A stretch of DNA of 5,329 nucleotides from Candidatus Wirthbacteria bacterium CG2_30_54_11 (lineage in GTDB: Bacteria > Patescibacteriota > CG2-30-54-11), in assembly GCA_001873755.1 (NCBI GenBank), contig MNZT01000117.1:1-5329 (forward strand), written 5' to 3'. Made by a program: the position numbers and the translations under genes. Below, piece by piece: positions 1-5,329 of this stretch (the first letter of the stretch is position 1; each line of letters begins with the position of its first letter). The notes beneath the pieces are model-generated. The model had not been told where the DNA came from, did not search any database, and was given only the letters and a program-made list of their open reading frames with translations.

Positions 1-954
1 TCCGGGTATTGCATCATCCTCCTCTATCCCGTGATCATCTCCAGTCTCGAATCAGGGGGCGGGATCGGGATGAGGACAGGGATCGGGACCTATGCCATTT
101 TCATCGTTCTGTCGTTTTTGACCGAAGGTTCACGGCAGGGTTTACTTACCCATTTTCCGCTTGTTTTTATCCAGATCGGGTTGATCCTCTTTGTTGCTTT
201 CTGGATAGACCGGTTTTCAGCTGCACTGATCTCTGAAAAGGCAGAGAAGAACCGACTGGTGAACCTGGACAGGGAGAAAAGCGAATTTATCGGCCTTGCC
301 TCGCATCATCTGCGGACGCCTCTTTCGGGGATCAAGGGCTATATTGATTATTTCATGCAGGGTGCTCCCGGGCAATTGAACGCTGAGCAGAAGCAGATCG
401 TAGAGCGGCTGGATTCAGGGGTACGAAAGATCGAGACCGTGGTCGAAAACCTGCTTTTAGCAGCATCCATGGAAAACGGCAGGATCAAAGTGCACAAGAC
501 CCAGGGAAATTTTGCAGTCGTACTGCAGGCGGTGCTGTCCCAGTTTGACGGCATCGCAAAACAAAAGGGCCTCCGCTATGTTTCAGATATTGCCCATATC
601 GGGCTGGAAACGGTTTCTTTTGATGAAAATCGGATGAGAGAGGTGCTTTTCAACCTTGTTTCAAATGCCTTCAAGTACACGGAGCAGGGATTTATCAAGA
701 TCAGTGCCCAGCATGAGCAGAACATGGTACATGTGCAGATCGAGGATTCGGGGATCGGAATTCCTCCGAAGGAAATACCCCTGCTGTTCCAGAAGTTTTC
801 CCGCATCGGTTCTGTCCTGGGTGCTTTTGACCAGGAGGGGGTCGGCCTGGGTCTCTATATTGCCAGACTCATCGTGGAATCTCACAGCGGCCGCATCTGG
901 GTAGAGTCAGAAGTGCATAAAGGCAGCATCTTCCATTTTTCATTTCCCAAATAG
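1..954 (+). CDS. Membrane-bound sensor histidine kinase, 5' end missing
   Basis: Sensor kinase of a two-component system: it autophosphorylates a histidine and passes the phosphate to a response regulator, which is not in this window. The frame is open to the left edge and its first codons are hydrophobic, so the gene probably begins outside. GTG at 31 and ATG at 70 are possible internal starts but would cut into a membrane segment. Numbering from GTG 31: hydrophobic stretches lie just before residue 5, at about 20-30 and at about 43-60, followed by a charged, helical linker at 66-85. The HisKA H-box (ASHHLRTPLSG) carries the likely phospho-acceptor His92. The HATPase domain shows the N-box (N208, N212), G1 box DSGIGIP (239-245), F-box (F253, F256) and G2 box GVGLGL (270-275), so all catalytic motifs are intact. 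No receiver, PAS or HAMP domain was recognised. It ends 22 bp before parA and is probably co-transcribed with it. The sensed signal is unknown. Confidence 0.9.
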   Translation, partial: SGYCIILLYPVIISSLESGGGIGMRTGIGTYAIFIVLSFLTEGSRQGLLTHFPLVFIQIGLILFVAFWIDRFSAALISEKAEKNRLVNLDREKSEFIGLASHHLRTPLSGIKGYIDYFMQGAPGQLNAEQKQIVERLDSGVRKIETVVENLLLAASMENGRIKVHKTQGNFAVVLQAVLSQFDGIAKQKGLRYVSDIAHIGLETVSFDENRMREVLFNLVSNAFKYTEQGFIKISAQHEQNMVHVQIEDSGIGIPPKEIPLLFQKFSRIGSVLGAFDQEGVGLGLYIARLIVESHSGRIWVESEVHKGSIFHFSFPK

Positions 955-959
955 CAGTC

Positions 960-975
960 AGGAGCGCGCGGAGAG
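960..975 (+). promoter_or_regulatory. Ribosome binding sites for parA, start ambiguous
   Basis: Two purine-rich sites lie in the short gap after the kinase stop. AGGAG at 960-964 is 12 nt from ATG 977, and GGAGAG at 970-975 is 10 nt from the in-frame ATG 986 but only 1 nt from ATG 977. Spacing slightly favours ATG 986, which would give a protein three residues shorter. The gap is too short for a full promoter, which suggests read-through from the kinase gene. Confidence 0.45.
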
Positions 976-976
976 T

Positions 977-1777
977 ATGGGCACGATGATACCGGTACGG
1001 AAGATAGCGGTTGCAAACCAGAAGGGTGGCGTGGGCAAGACCACGACCACCATCAATCTGGCGTACCAGATGGCACTGGAGGGTTATCGCATCCTGGTCA
1101 TTGACCTGGACCCGCAGGGCAACGCCACTTCGGGATTCGGCATTGACCGCCGTGAGCTCACCACGAGCATGTATCACGCGGTCGTGTCCGGAGAGAGTCT
1201 GAAGCAGGTGATCGTCAAAACCGGGCATCCCCGGCTGGACCTCGCGCCCGCGAGCCTCGACCTGGCCGGAGCAGAAGTCGAAATGATCGATCTCCCGGAT
1301 CGGGAATTCAGCCTGAAAAATGCGCTGTCTGAGGTCGAGGAGTACTATGATCTGGTCTTTATTGACTGCCCTCCTTCGCTGGGGATACTCACGGTCAATG
1401 CATTCTCTGCGGTCAACGGGATCATCGTCCCGGTCCAATGCGAATACTATGCCCTGGAGGGGTTAGGTCAGCTGATGCAGACCTATGCGATGGTTCAGGA
1501 GCATTTGAACAGCCCACTTACCATCCTGGGCGCCATACTGACCATGTTCGATGGGCGCACCAATCTGGCAAAAGAGGTAGTAAGCGAGGTCAGACGATTT
1601 TTTGGCGAACAGATATTTGACACCATCGTACCCAGGAACGTCCGTCTCGCCGAGGCCCCGGGTTTCGGGCAATCCATTTTTGAATATGACTCCGGCTCCA
1701 TAGGAGCCAGAGCCTACCGCCTCCTGGCCGACGAGCTGATCAGACGGGTTGATCCTGCTGCCAGAGGGAAGCTGTAG
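977..1777 (+). CDS. parA: ParA/Soj-family partitioning ATPase
   Basis: A 266-residue deviant-Walker P-loop ATPase of the ParA/MinD superfamily. In this family ATP-bound dimers bind DNA non-specifically, and a ParB-type partner triggers hydrolysis to move chromosome origins, plasmids or other cargo. Visible motifs: Walker A KGGVGKTT (16-23) with signature lysine K16 and catalytic lysine K21; Walker A' DLDPQGNAT (43-51); Walker B VFIDCPP (127-133); the conserved VPVQCEYYALEGL block (151-163); FDGRTNLA (191-198), whose arginine matches the DNA-contact region of Soj; and VPRNVRLAEAP (218-228). Length and the absence of an N-terminal helix-turn-helix fit the Soj (chromosomal or small plasmid) class rather than the long P1/F type. 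The start is ATG 977 or ATG 986. No parB follows; rodA does, 15 bp downstream. Family assignment is firm; a role in chromosome segregation as opposed to positioning other cargo is inference. Confidence 0.95.
   Translation: MGTMIPVRKIAVANQKGGVGKTTTTINLAYQMALEGYRILVIDLDPQGNATSGFGIDRRELTTSMYHAVVSGESLKQVIVKTGHPRLDLAPASLDLAGAEVEMIDLPDREFSLKNALSEVEEYYDLVFIDCPPSLGILTVNAFSAVNGIIVPVQCEYYALEGLGQLMQTYAMVQEHLNSPLTILGAILTMFDGRTNLAKEVVSEVRRFFGEQIFDTIVPRNVRLAEAPGFGQSIFEYDSGSIGARAYRLLADELIRRVDPAARGKL
1690..1712 (+). repeat. Inverted repeat (hairpin) inside the parA 3' end
   Basis: The arms GGCTCC (1694-1699) and GGAGCC (1703-1708) pair perfectly around an ATA loop. After one C/A mismatch, CTC (1690-1692) and GAG (1710-1712) extend the stem to nine pairs. 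No T-run follows, so it does not look like an intrinsic terminator. It lies about 65 bp before the parA stop and may be a coincidence of coding. Confidence 0.5.
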
Positions 1778-1782
1778 AGGAG
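1776..1782 (+). promoter_or_regulatory. Shine-Dalgarno site of rodA, overlapping the parA stop
   Basis: AGAGGAG begins within the parA TAG stop (1775-1777) and ends 10 nt before ATG 1793. It is the clearest ribosome binding site in the window and fixes the rodA start. Its overlap with the stop codon suggests that terminating parA ribosomes help start rodA translation. Confidence 0.75.
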
Positions 1783-1792
1783 TTAACAGCAC

Positions 1793-2926
1793 ATGTTCCG
1801 AGGCAAGTGGCTGCATTTTGACTGGATCCTGCTGGGCACCAACGTGCTCATTTTTTGTTTCGGGCTTGTCATGATCTTCAGTACGACACTCAATGCCCAG
1901 ACTGTCACCGAGGGGAAGGGTGCTTTTAATCTTCAGCTGCTGTATTCTCTGCTGGGTATTTTTCTTTTTTTCTTTTTTTCCTATCTTGATTATCACCTAT
2001 TCCAGCACTGGACGGCGATACTCTACGGCATGGTAGTGCTTCTTCTGGGTACGGTACTCATCACGGGCAAGCTGGTCTATGGTGCTACACGATGGATCGA
2101 TCTGGGCTTCATCCGGATCCAGCCGTCCGAGGTGGCCAAGATAGTCATGCTTTTGGTACTTTGTAGCGTCCTGGCGCGCCGGTCCCGCTATGCATCTCAC
2201 GGACATTTCATCCTGCTCTCACTTGGACTGCTCATCATACCAGTGGGGCTGATACTTTTGCAGCCTGACCTGGGGACAGCCTTGATCTTTTTTGCTCTGT
2301 GGCTGGGGCTGATGGTGGGAATAGGGGTTGATTCCAAAATGCTGTTCCTACTCCTGTTTTCGCTTGTCTGCATGATGCCGCTGCTCTGGCCGCTGTTAAA
2401 GCCCTATCAGCAGCAGCGGATCTTTACCTTTCTCGACCCCACCAAAGACCCTCAGAATACCGGGTATAACGTGATCCAGGCCATGATCGCCATCGGAGCC
2501 GGAGGACTTGGCGGAGTGGGGTTGGGTCAGGGGACCCAGAGCCAGTTGAAGTTCCTCCCGGTCAGGCATACTGATTTTATTTTCAGCGTCATAGCAGAGG
2601 AAATGGGGCTGGTCGGGGCCACGATCCTGCTGAGCCTCGTTTTCATCCTGCTCTGGCGAATCCTGCGGATCAGTAATGGAGCGGTTGATAATTTCGGCCG
2701 GTACCTCTGCATCGGTATCTTCAGCATCCTCGGAGCCCAGTACTTCATCAATATCGGGATGAATCTGGGGATAATGCCGGTAACCGGAATCCCATTGCCT
2801 ATGGTCAGTTACGGCGGAACCTCGCTCTGGGTGACTTTTGCCCTGCTCGGACTGGCCCAGAGCGTCTACCGGTATTCAGCTCAAGTCAAAGTCCATGATG
2901 CCGTAGACACGTTCGTATCGTCCTAG
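1793..2926 (+). CDS. rodA: Peptidoglycan glycosyltransferase RodA (SEDS family)
   Basis: A 377-residue polytopic inner-membrane enzyme that polymerises lipid II into glycan strands during side-wall elongation, normally with a class B penicillin-binding protein (not in this window). About ten hydrophobic segments are visible, the first at residues 10-30 and the last at about 341-360, with the usual large loop at about 203-262. Family motifs: GATRWIDLGFIRIQPSE (97-113, including the conserved W101), LQPDLGTAL (156-164), YQQQRIFTFLDPTKDP (205-220), GTQSQLKFLP (247-256), HTDFIFSVIAEE (259-270), and PVTGIPLPMVSYGG (329-342). D261 matches the catalytic Asp of known RodA enzymes. WIDLG, QPDLGTAL and GTQSQLKFLP favour RodA over FtsW. 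Length is normal and every key motif is present. The start follows a strong Shine-Dalgarno site 15 bp after parA. Its stop overlaps the stop of the convergent ATPase gene. Confidence 0.95.
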   Translation: MFRGKWLHFDWILLGTNVLIFCFGLVMIFSTTLNAQTVTEGKGAFNLQLLYSLLGIFLFFFFSYLDYHLFQHWTAILYGMVVLLLGTVLITGKLVYGATRWIDLGFIRIQPSEVAKIVMLLVLCSVLARRSRYASHGHFILLSLGLLIIPVGLILLQPDLGTALIFFALWLGLMVGIGVDSKMLFLLLFSLVCMMPLLWPLLKPYQQQRIFTFLDPTKDPQNTGYNVIQAMIAIGAGGLGGVGLGQGTQSQLKFLPVRHTDFIFSVIAEEMGLVGATILLSLVFILLWRILRISNGAVDNFGRYLCIGIFSILGAQYFINIGMNLGIMPVTGIPLPMVSYGGTSLWVTFALLGLAQSVYRYSAQVKVHDAVDTFVSS

Positions 2927-2935
2927 AGCATCATG
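2894..2935. repeat. Inverted repeat spanning the convergent gene junction
   Basis: CATGATGC (2894-2901) and GCATCATG (2928-2935) are perfect 8-bp complements around a 26-nt spacer that contains both stop codons. Neither side has a clear T-run, so it is at best a weak candidate for a bidirectional terminator. Both arms lie in coding sequence: the left in rodA, the right in the last codons of the - strand gene. Confidence 0.4.
2923..2926. other. Shared CTAG: overlapping stop codons of convergent genes
   Basis: The palindrome CTAG supplies the rodA stop (TAG, 2924-2926) and, on the other strand, the stop of the coupling-protein-like ATPase gene (TAG, complement of 2923-2925). The coding regions overlap by 4 bp, so there is no intergenic space for a conventional terminator. 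Confidence 0.95.
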
Positions 2936-5329
2936 TCAAATCTGCCGCGATGTCTGATCTCTTCATCGACTTCTTTGCGTCCCCGGCCATAGCGCAGACG
3001 GGACAGCTGGATGATCTGGTCGGTATGGTCCTTGCCTTTGGCATGGACCGGAGGGTACGTATGCATACTGAATGGCTTGGTGGCTACGCCGTCGACCAGC
3101 AGTTTGACATAGCAGGTGTATTTTTCCAGATTGAGGAGGTCAGTTTCGTCGAACTGGGGCTTGAATTCTTTGGTTACGAGCTCTGCGTCAGGGGCACCGA
3201 TGCGGAAACTGATGAATGTACCGACGTTCCCAAATACTGCCTTCTGGATCTCTTCTTTGAGCTGACCCACATACTGGTGGGTCACATTCAGGTTCAGGTG
3301 GTACTTGCGGGCTTCTGAGAGGATGGTGGCGAAGCTCTCCGTGGCGAAGTTTTGGAATTCGTCGACATAGAGGTAGAAGTCCTCCCGTTCATCCTCCGGC
3401 ATGTCGGTGCGGGCCAGAGCAGCCATCAGGATTTTGGATACGATGATCATGCCCATGAGATTGCAGTTGATATCGCCGACTTTGCCTTTGGCCAGATTGA
3501 TGAGGAGGATCTTTTTCTTGTCCATGATCTCGCGGATATTGAACGAGGATTTCGTTTGACCGATGATGTTCCTCATCATGTCGTTGGACACGAAGCGGCC
3601 GAATTTCGAAAGCACAGGACCCAGCATCTCGGATTTGTGGAACTGGACCTGCTGGGCCATCTCTTCCTGCCAGAAGGCGCGGACCAGCGGGTTCGTCACA
3701 TGTTCCAGGCACTCGTCGCGATAGTCATCGTCAGTGAGGATGCGCATCATTTCGACCAGGGTCCCGCCATCGGGGTGGTCCATGATGGCGAGCATGGAGT
3801 TGCGGACAATGTGTTCGAAGCGGGGACCTATGAAGTCTGCGAACAGTTTGTACAGGATGGCGACCATTTCCTGGACCGCAAAATCCTTCTGTTCAGGATT
3901 GTCAAATTCCAGCATGTTGAGCCCCATGGGGCGGTCAATATCCGAAGGATCGAAATAGACCACATCCTCGATGCGGGATTTCGGTACAAAACTCAGGCAT
4001 TTGCGGGCTAGATCGCCGTGCGGGTCGACCACGCAGACTCCTTCGCCATTGGCGATGTCCTGGTAGATCTGGTTTTCCATGAACACGGATTTTCCCATGC
4101 CTGTGCGTCCGATGCTGTAGATGTGGCGGCGTTTGTCTTCCCTCAGGATGCAGACTTCTTTCTGCTTGCCGCGGTACAGATTGAACCCTAGGATGGAACG
4201 GTCAGGCGTGATGACGTCTTCCTTGACCTCAGCGATCATGCCGGCCTTGCTGACCAGGGTCGGGACTTCGACCGGAGAGGGAGCTCTCTTGGCTTTGAGC
4301 CAGTCGATCTGAGGCGTGCCGATGAGCTTGTTCGGCAGATGGTAGAGACTCGCCAGTTCCTCTGTATTGAAGATCATGAGCTGGCCGCACTGCCTGTGCA
4401 GTATGGGGTTTACGAACAGCAGCCAGGGGTTGGGGTGAAAGTTGAAAATTGGAAAATACCGGAAAATGAAGGAGGTAAAGAACTTATTTTTGTTCAGTTT
4501 CCGTTTGCGGTTGAGGCGATTGTAGTCCACGGTATTGAGCTGTTCAAAAGCTGCGATGATGTGGGAGAGATTCAGGTTTGCTTTCACGTCGGTAGAGGCA
4601 GTGGTGACCAGCCTGATCACAGATTCAAATCCCGGTTTGGAAATCGTATTTTCGATCGCCCGTACGGCCTCCTGTTCACCTGAAGTCATCTGTTCTCCCG
4701 GTTTATTTTCAGCTGCCCGGGTTTTACCATACAAGCCATGTATGATCTGGCTGCCTTTTTTTTGCCATTTCCTGCCGACCGGCCGGATGATGAGCTGGAT
4801 CGCCGCTGATTCGCCCTCTTCGAGTTTAGACATGGCGTTGGTGAGGATACTCAGGGTGTCGATGGTGATCTCTTTCAGCTGCTGAGTCCCGGCTTCCTTG
4901 GCGAGGTCACGGTAGCTGCGGATGGGATAGGCAGGATCCTTGGACTGGCACAGCTCAGCGAACACGGCTTTGCAGCCCGGTGCGAACAGGTTGTACTCCT
5001 TGACCCGGTGAATGTCGGCATCCGGGTACTGGGCATAGATCTGGCGTTCCAGCAGCTCGGACAGGTCCTCCGTCGCATAGGTATAAAATGAGATCAATCC
5101 TCCATTGGCCACGATCTCTAGGCTGACCTGCTCCTGACCCAGGAAGAATCGCTTTGTCCTGGCTGTCCAGGTAATGGCATTGAAGATGCTGTACAAGCCG
5201 TTGAATACTGCTTCTGCGGCATCAGATAGTGTTTCCGTCTCTCTGGGGACCTTGATCTCCAGCAGGACGCTGTTCAGAGAGCGCCTCTCTCTGAAATAGC
5301 CCCGCAGTTTTGCCGTCACATATCCAAAA
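2923..5329 (-). CDS. Type IV coupling-protein-like (VirD4/TraD-like) ATPase, probably 5' partial
   Basis: A large RecA-like motor of the VirD4/TraD/HerA superfamily, whose members drive DNA or protein through a membrane channel. The frame is open to the right edge; GTG at 5319 is the only early start inside the window (798 residues from there) and only 10 bases upstream of it are visible, so the true N-terminus, possibly with a membrane anchor, may be missing. Numbering from that GTG: residues ~15-340 form an N-terminal domain like the long one found on such ATPases in Patescibacteria (I recall it as DUF8128), including ERQIYAQYPDADI (91-103) and NTEELASLYHLP (318-329). The motor follows: Walker A GRTGMGKS (404-411), VVDPHGD (430-436), FDPSD (456-460), Walker B LYVDEFQNF (650-658), THQYVGQL (680-687) and SFRIGAPDAE (704-713). 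A charged tail ends the protein. No relaxase, VirB4 or pilin gene is in the window, so conjugation, DNA uptake and protein export remain open. Confidence 0.88.
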   Translation of the reverse strand, partial: FGYVTAKLRGYFRERRSLNSVLLEIKVPRETETLSDAAEAVFNGLYSIFNAITWTARTKRFFLGQEQVSLEIVANGGLISFYTYATEDLSELLERQIYAQYPDADIHRVKEYNLFAPGCKAVFAELCQSKDPAYPIRSYRDLAKEAGTQQLKEITIDTLSILTNAMSKLEEGESAAIQLIIRPVGRKWQKKGSQIIHGLYGKTRAAENKPGEQMTSGEQEAVRAIENTISKPGFESVIRLVTTASTDVKANLNLSHIIAAFEQLNTVDYNRLNRKRKLNKNKFFTSFIFRYFPIFNFHPNPWLLFVNPILHRQCGQLMIFNTEELASLYHLPNKLIGTPQIDWLKAKRAPSPVEVPTLVSKAGMIAEVKEDVITPDRSILGFNLYRGKQKEVCILREDKRRHIYSIGRTGMGKSVFMENQIYQDIANGEGVCVVDPHGDLARKCLSFVPKSRIEDVVYFDPSDIDRPMGLNMLEFDNPEQKDFAVQEMVAILYKLFADFIGPRFEHIVRNSMLAIMDHPDGGTLVEMMRILTDDDYRDECLEHVTNPLVRAFWQEEMAQQVQFHKSEMLGPVLSKFGRFVSNDMMRNIIGQTKSSFNIREIMDKKKILLINLAKGKVGDINCNLMGMIIVSKILMAALARTDMPEDEREDFYLYVDEFQNFATESFATILSEARKYHLNLNVTHQYVGQLKEEIQKAVFGNVGTFISFRIGAPDAELVTKEFKPQFDETDLLNLEKYTCYVKLLVDGVATKPFSMHTYPPVHAKGKDHTDQIIQLSRLRYGRGRKEVDEEIRHRGRFDMML
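5273..5295 (-). repeat. Perfect 9-bp hairpin near the start of the ATPase gene
   Basis: TTCAGAGAG (5273-5281) and CTCTCTGAA (5287-5295) are perfect complements around a 5-nt loop. In the transcript of the - strand gene the hairpin begins 24 nt after the first base of the candidate GTG start at 5319 and covers codons 9-16 (residues FRERRSLN). It could affect translation initiation or bind a regulator, or it could be chance. Confidence 0.5.

Noticed and set aside
869..1438. Open frame of 189 codons on the - strand over the kinase end and parA
   Set aside because: It is antisense to conserved kinase and ParA motifs, and its Arg/Asp-rich translation has no family resemblance.
1463..1996. Open frame of 177 codons on the - strand across the parA-rodA junction
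   Set aside because: It is antisense to two well-supported genes, and its Lys-rich N-terminus merely mirrors the T-rich rodA stretch.
2378..2419. Inverted repeat CCGCTGCT / AGCAGCGG within rodA
   Set aside because: The 26-nt spacer and repetitive Leu and Gln codons explain it; no T-run or junction is nearby.
1793..2926. Assignment as FtsW
   Set aside because: The WIDLG, QPDLGTAL and GTQSQLKFLP motifs and the length fit RodA better than FtsW.
3921..3932. 12-bp palindrome GCCCCATGGGGC
   Set aside because: About one 12-bp palindrome is expected by chance in a window this size, and it encodes conserved motor residues PMG.
3352..4011. Open frame of 219 codons on the + strand
   Set aside because: It lies wholly antisense to the motor domain of the ATPase gene, shows no recognisable motif, and is rich in His, Asp and Val as expected for a mirror frame.
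4469..4476. Perfect AAGGAGGT Shine-Dalgarno-like octamer on the + strand
   Set aside because: It is antisense to the ATPase gene (codons for Thr-Ser-Phe) and no plausible + strand gene follows it.

Overview
The window is almost entirely coding. Four genes fill it, and only about 37 bases lie outside them: 22 between genes 1 and 2, and 15 between genes 2 and 3. Three genes run on the + strand: a sensor histidine kinase cut by the left window edge, a ParA/Soj-type partitioning ATPase, and the SEDS glycosyltransferase RodA. They are closely spaced and look like one transcription unit. The fourth, on the - strand, encodes a large type IV coupling-protein-like (VirD4/TraD-like) ATPase that converges on rodA and is probably cut by the right window edge. 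No RNA gene, CRISPR array, insertion sequence, transposase, promoter or convincing rho-independent terminator was seen.

The organism is bacterial, because peptidoglycan elongation machinery is present. Base composition looks balanced, by eye slightly above 50% GC. The best guess is a member of the Candidate Phyla Radiation (Patescibacteria). Reasons: the coupling-protein-like ATPase has the long N-terminal domain joined to a TraD-like motor that is widespread in those genomes, the kinase has an 'ASHxLRTPLS.IKGY' H-box of the style common there, and the genes are very compact. This assignment rests on recalled family patterns, not on a search. The standard code is sufficient: all four genes end in TAG and none has an in-frame TGA or TAA.

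Layout: 1-954 histidine kinase (membrane segments, then HisKA, then HATPase); 977-1777 parA; 1793-2926 rodA, with a Shine-Dalgarno sequence that starts inside the parA stop codon; 2923-5329 (complement) coupling-protein-like ATPase. The stop codons of rodA and the ATPase gene share one CTAG palindrome, so the convergent genes overlap by 4 bp with no space for a terminator.

Functionally, the + strand genes join envelope sensing, DNA or cargo positioning, and cell-wall elongation. No parB or parS-like site and no response regulator is visible, so partners must lie elsewhere or the ParA has a non-canonical role. The - strand ATPase has no relaxase, VirB4 or pilin gene beside it inside the window, so its substrate is unknown. 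Nothing here proves a new system. The most interesting points are the kinase-parA-rodA linkage and the orphan coupling-protein-like motor with its unusual Phe-rich linker.
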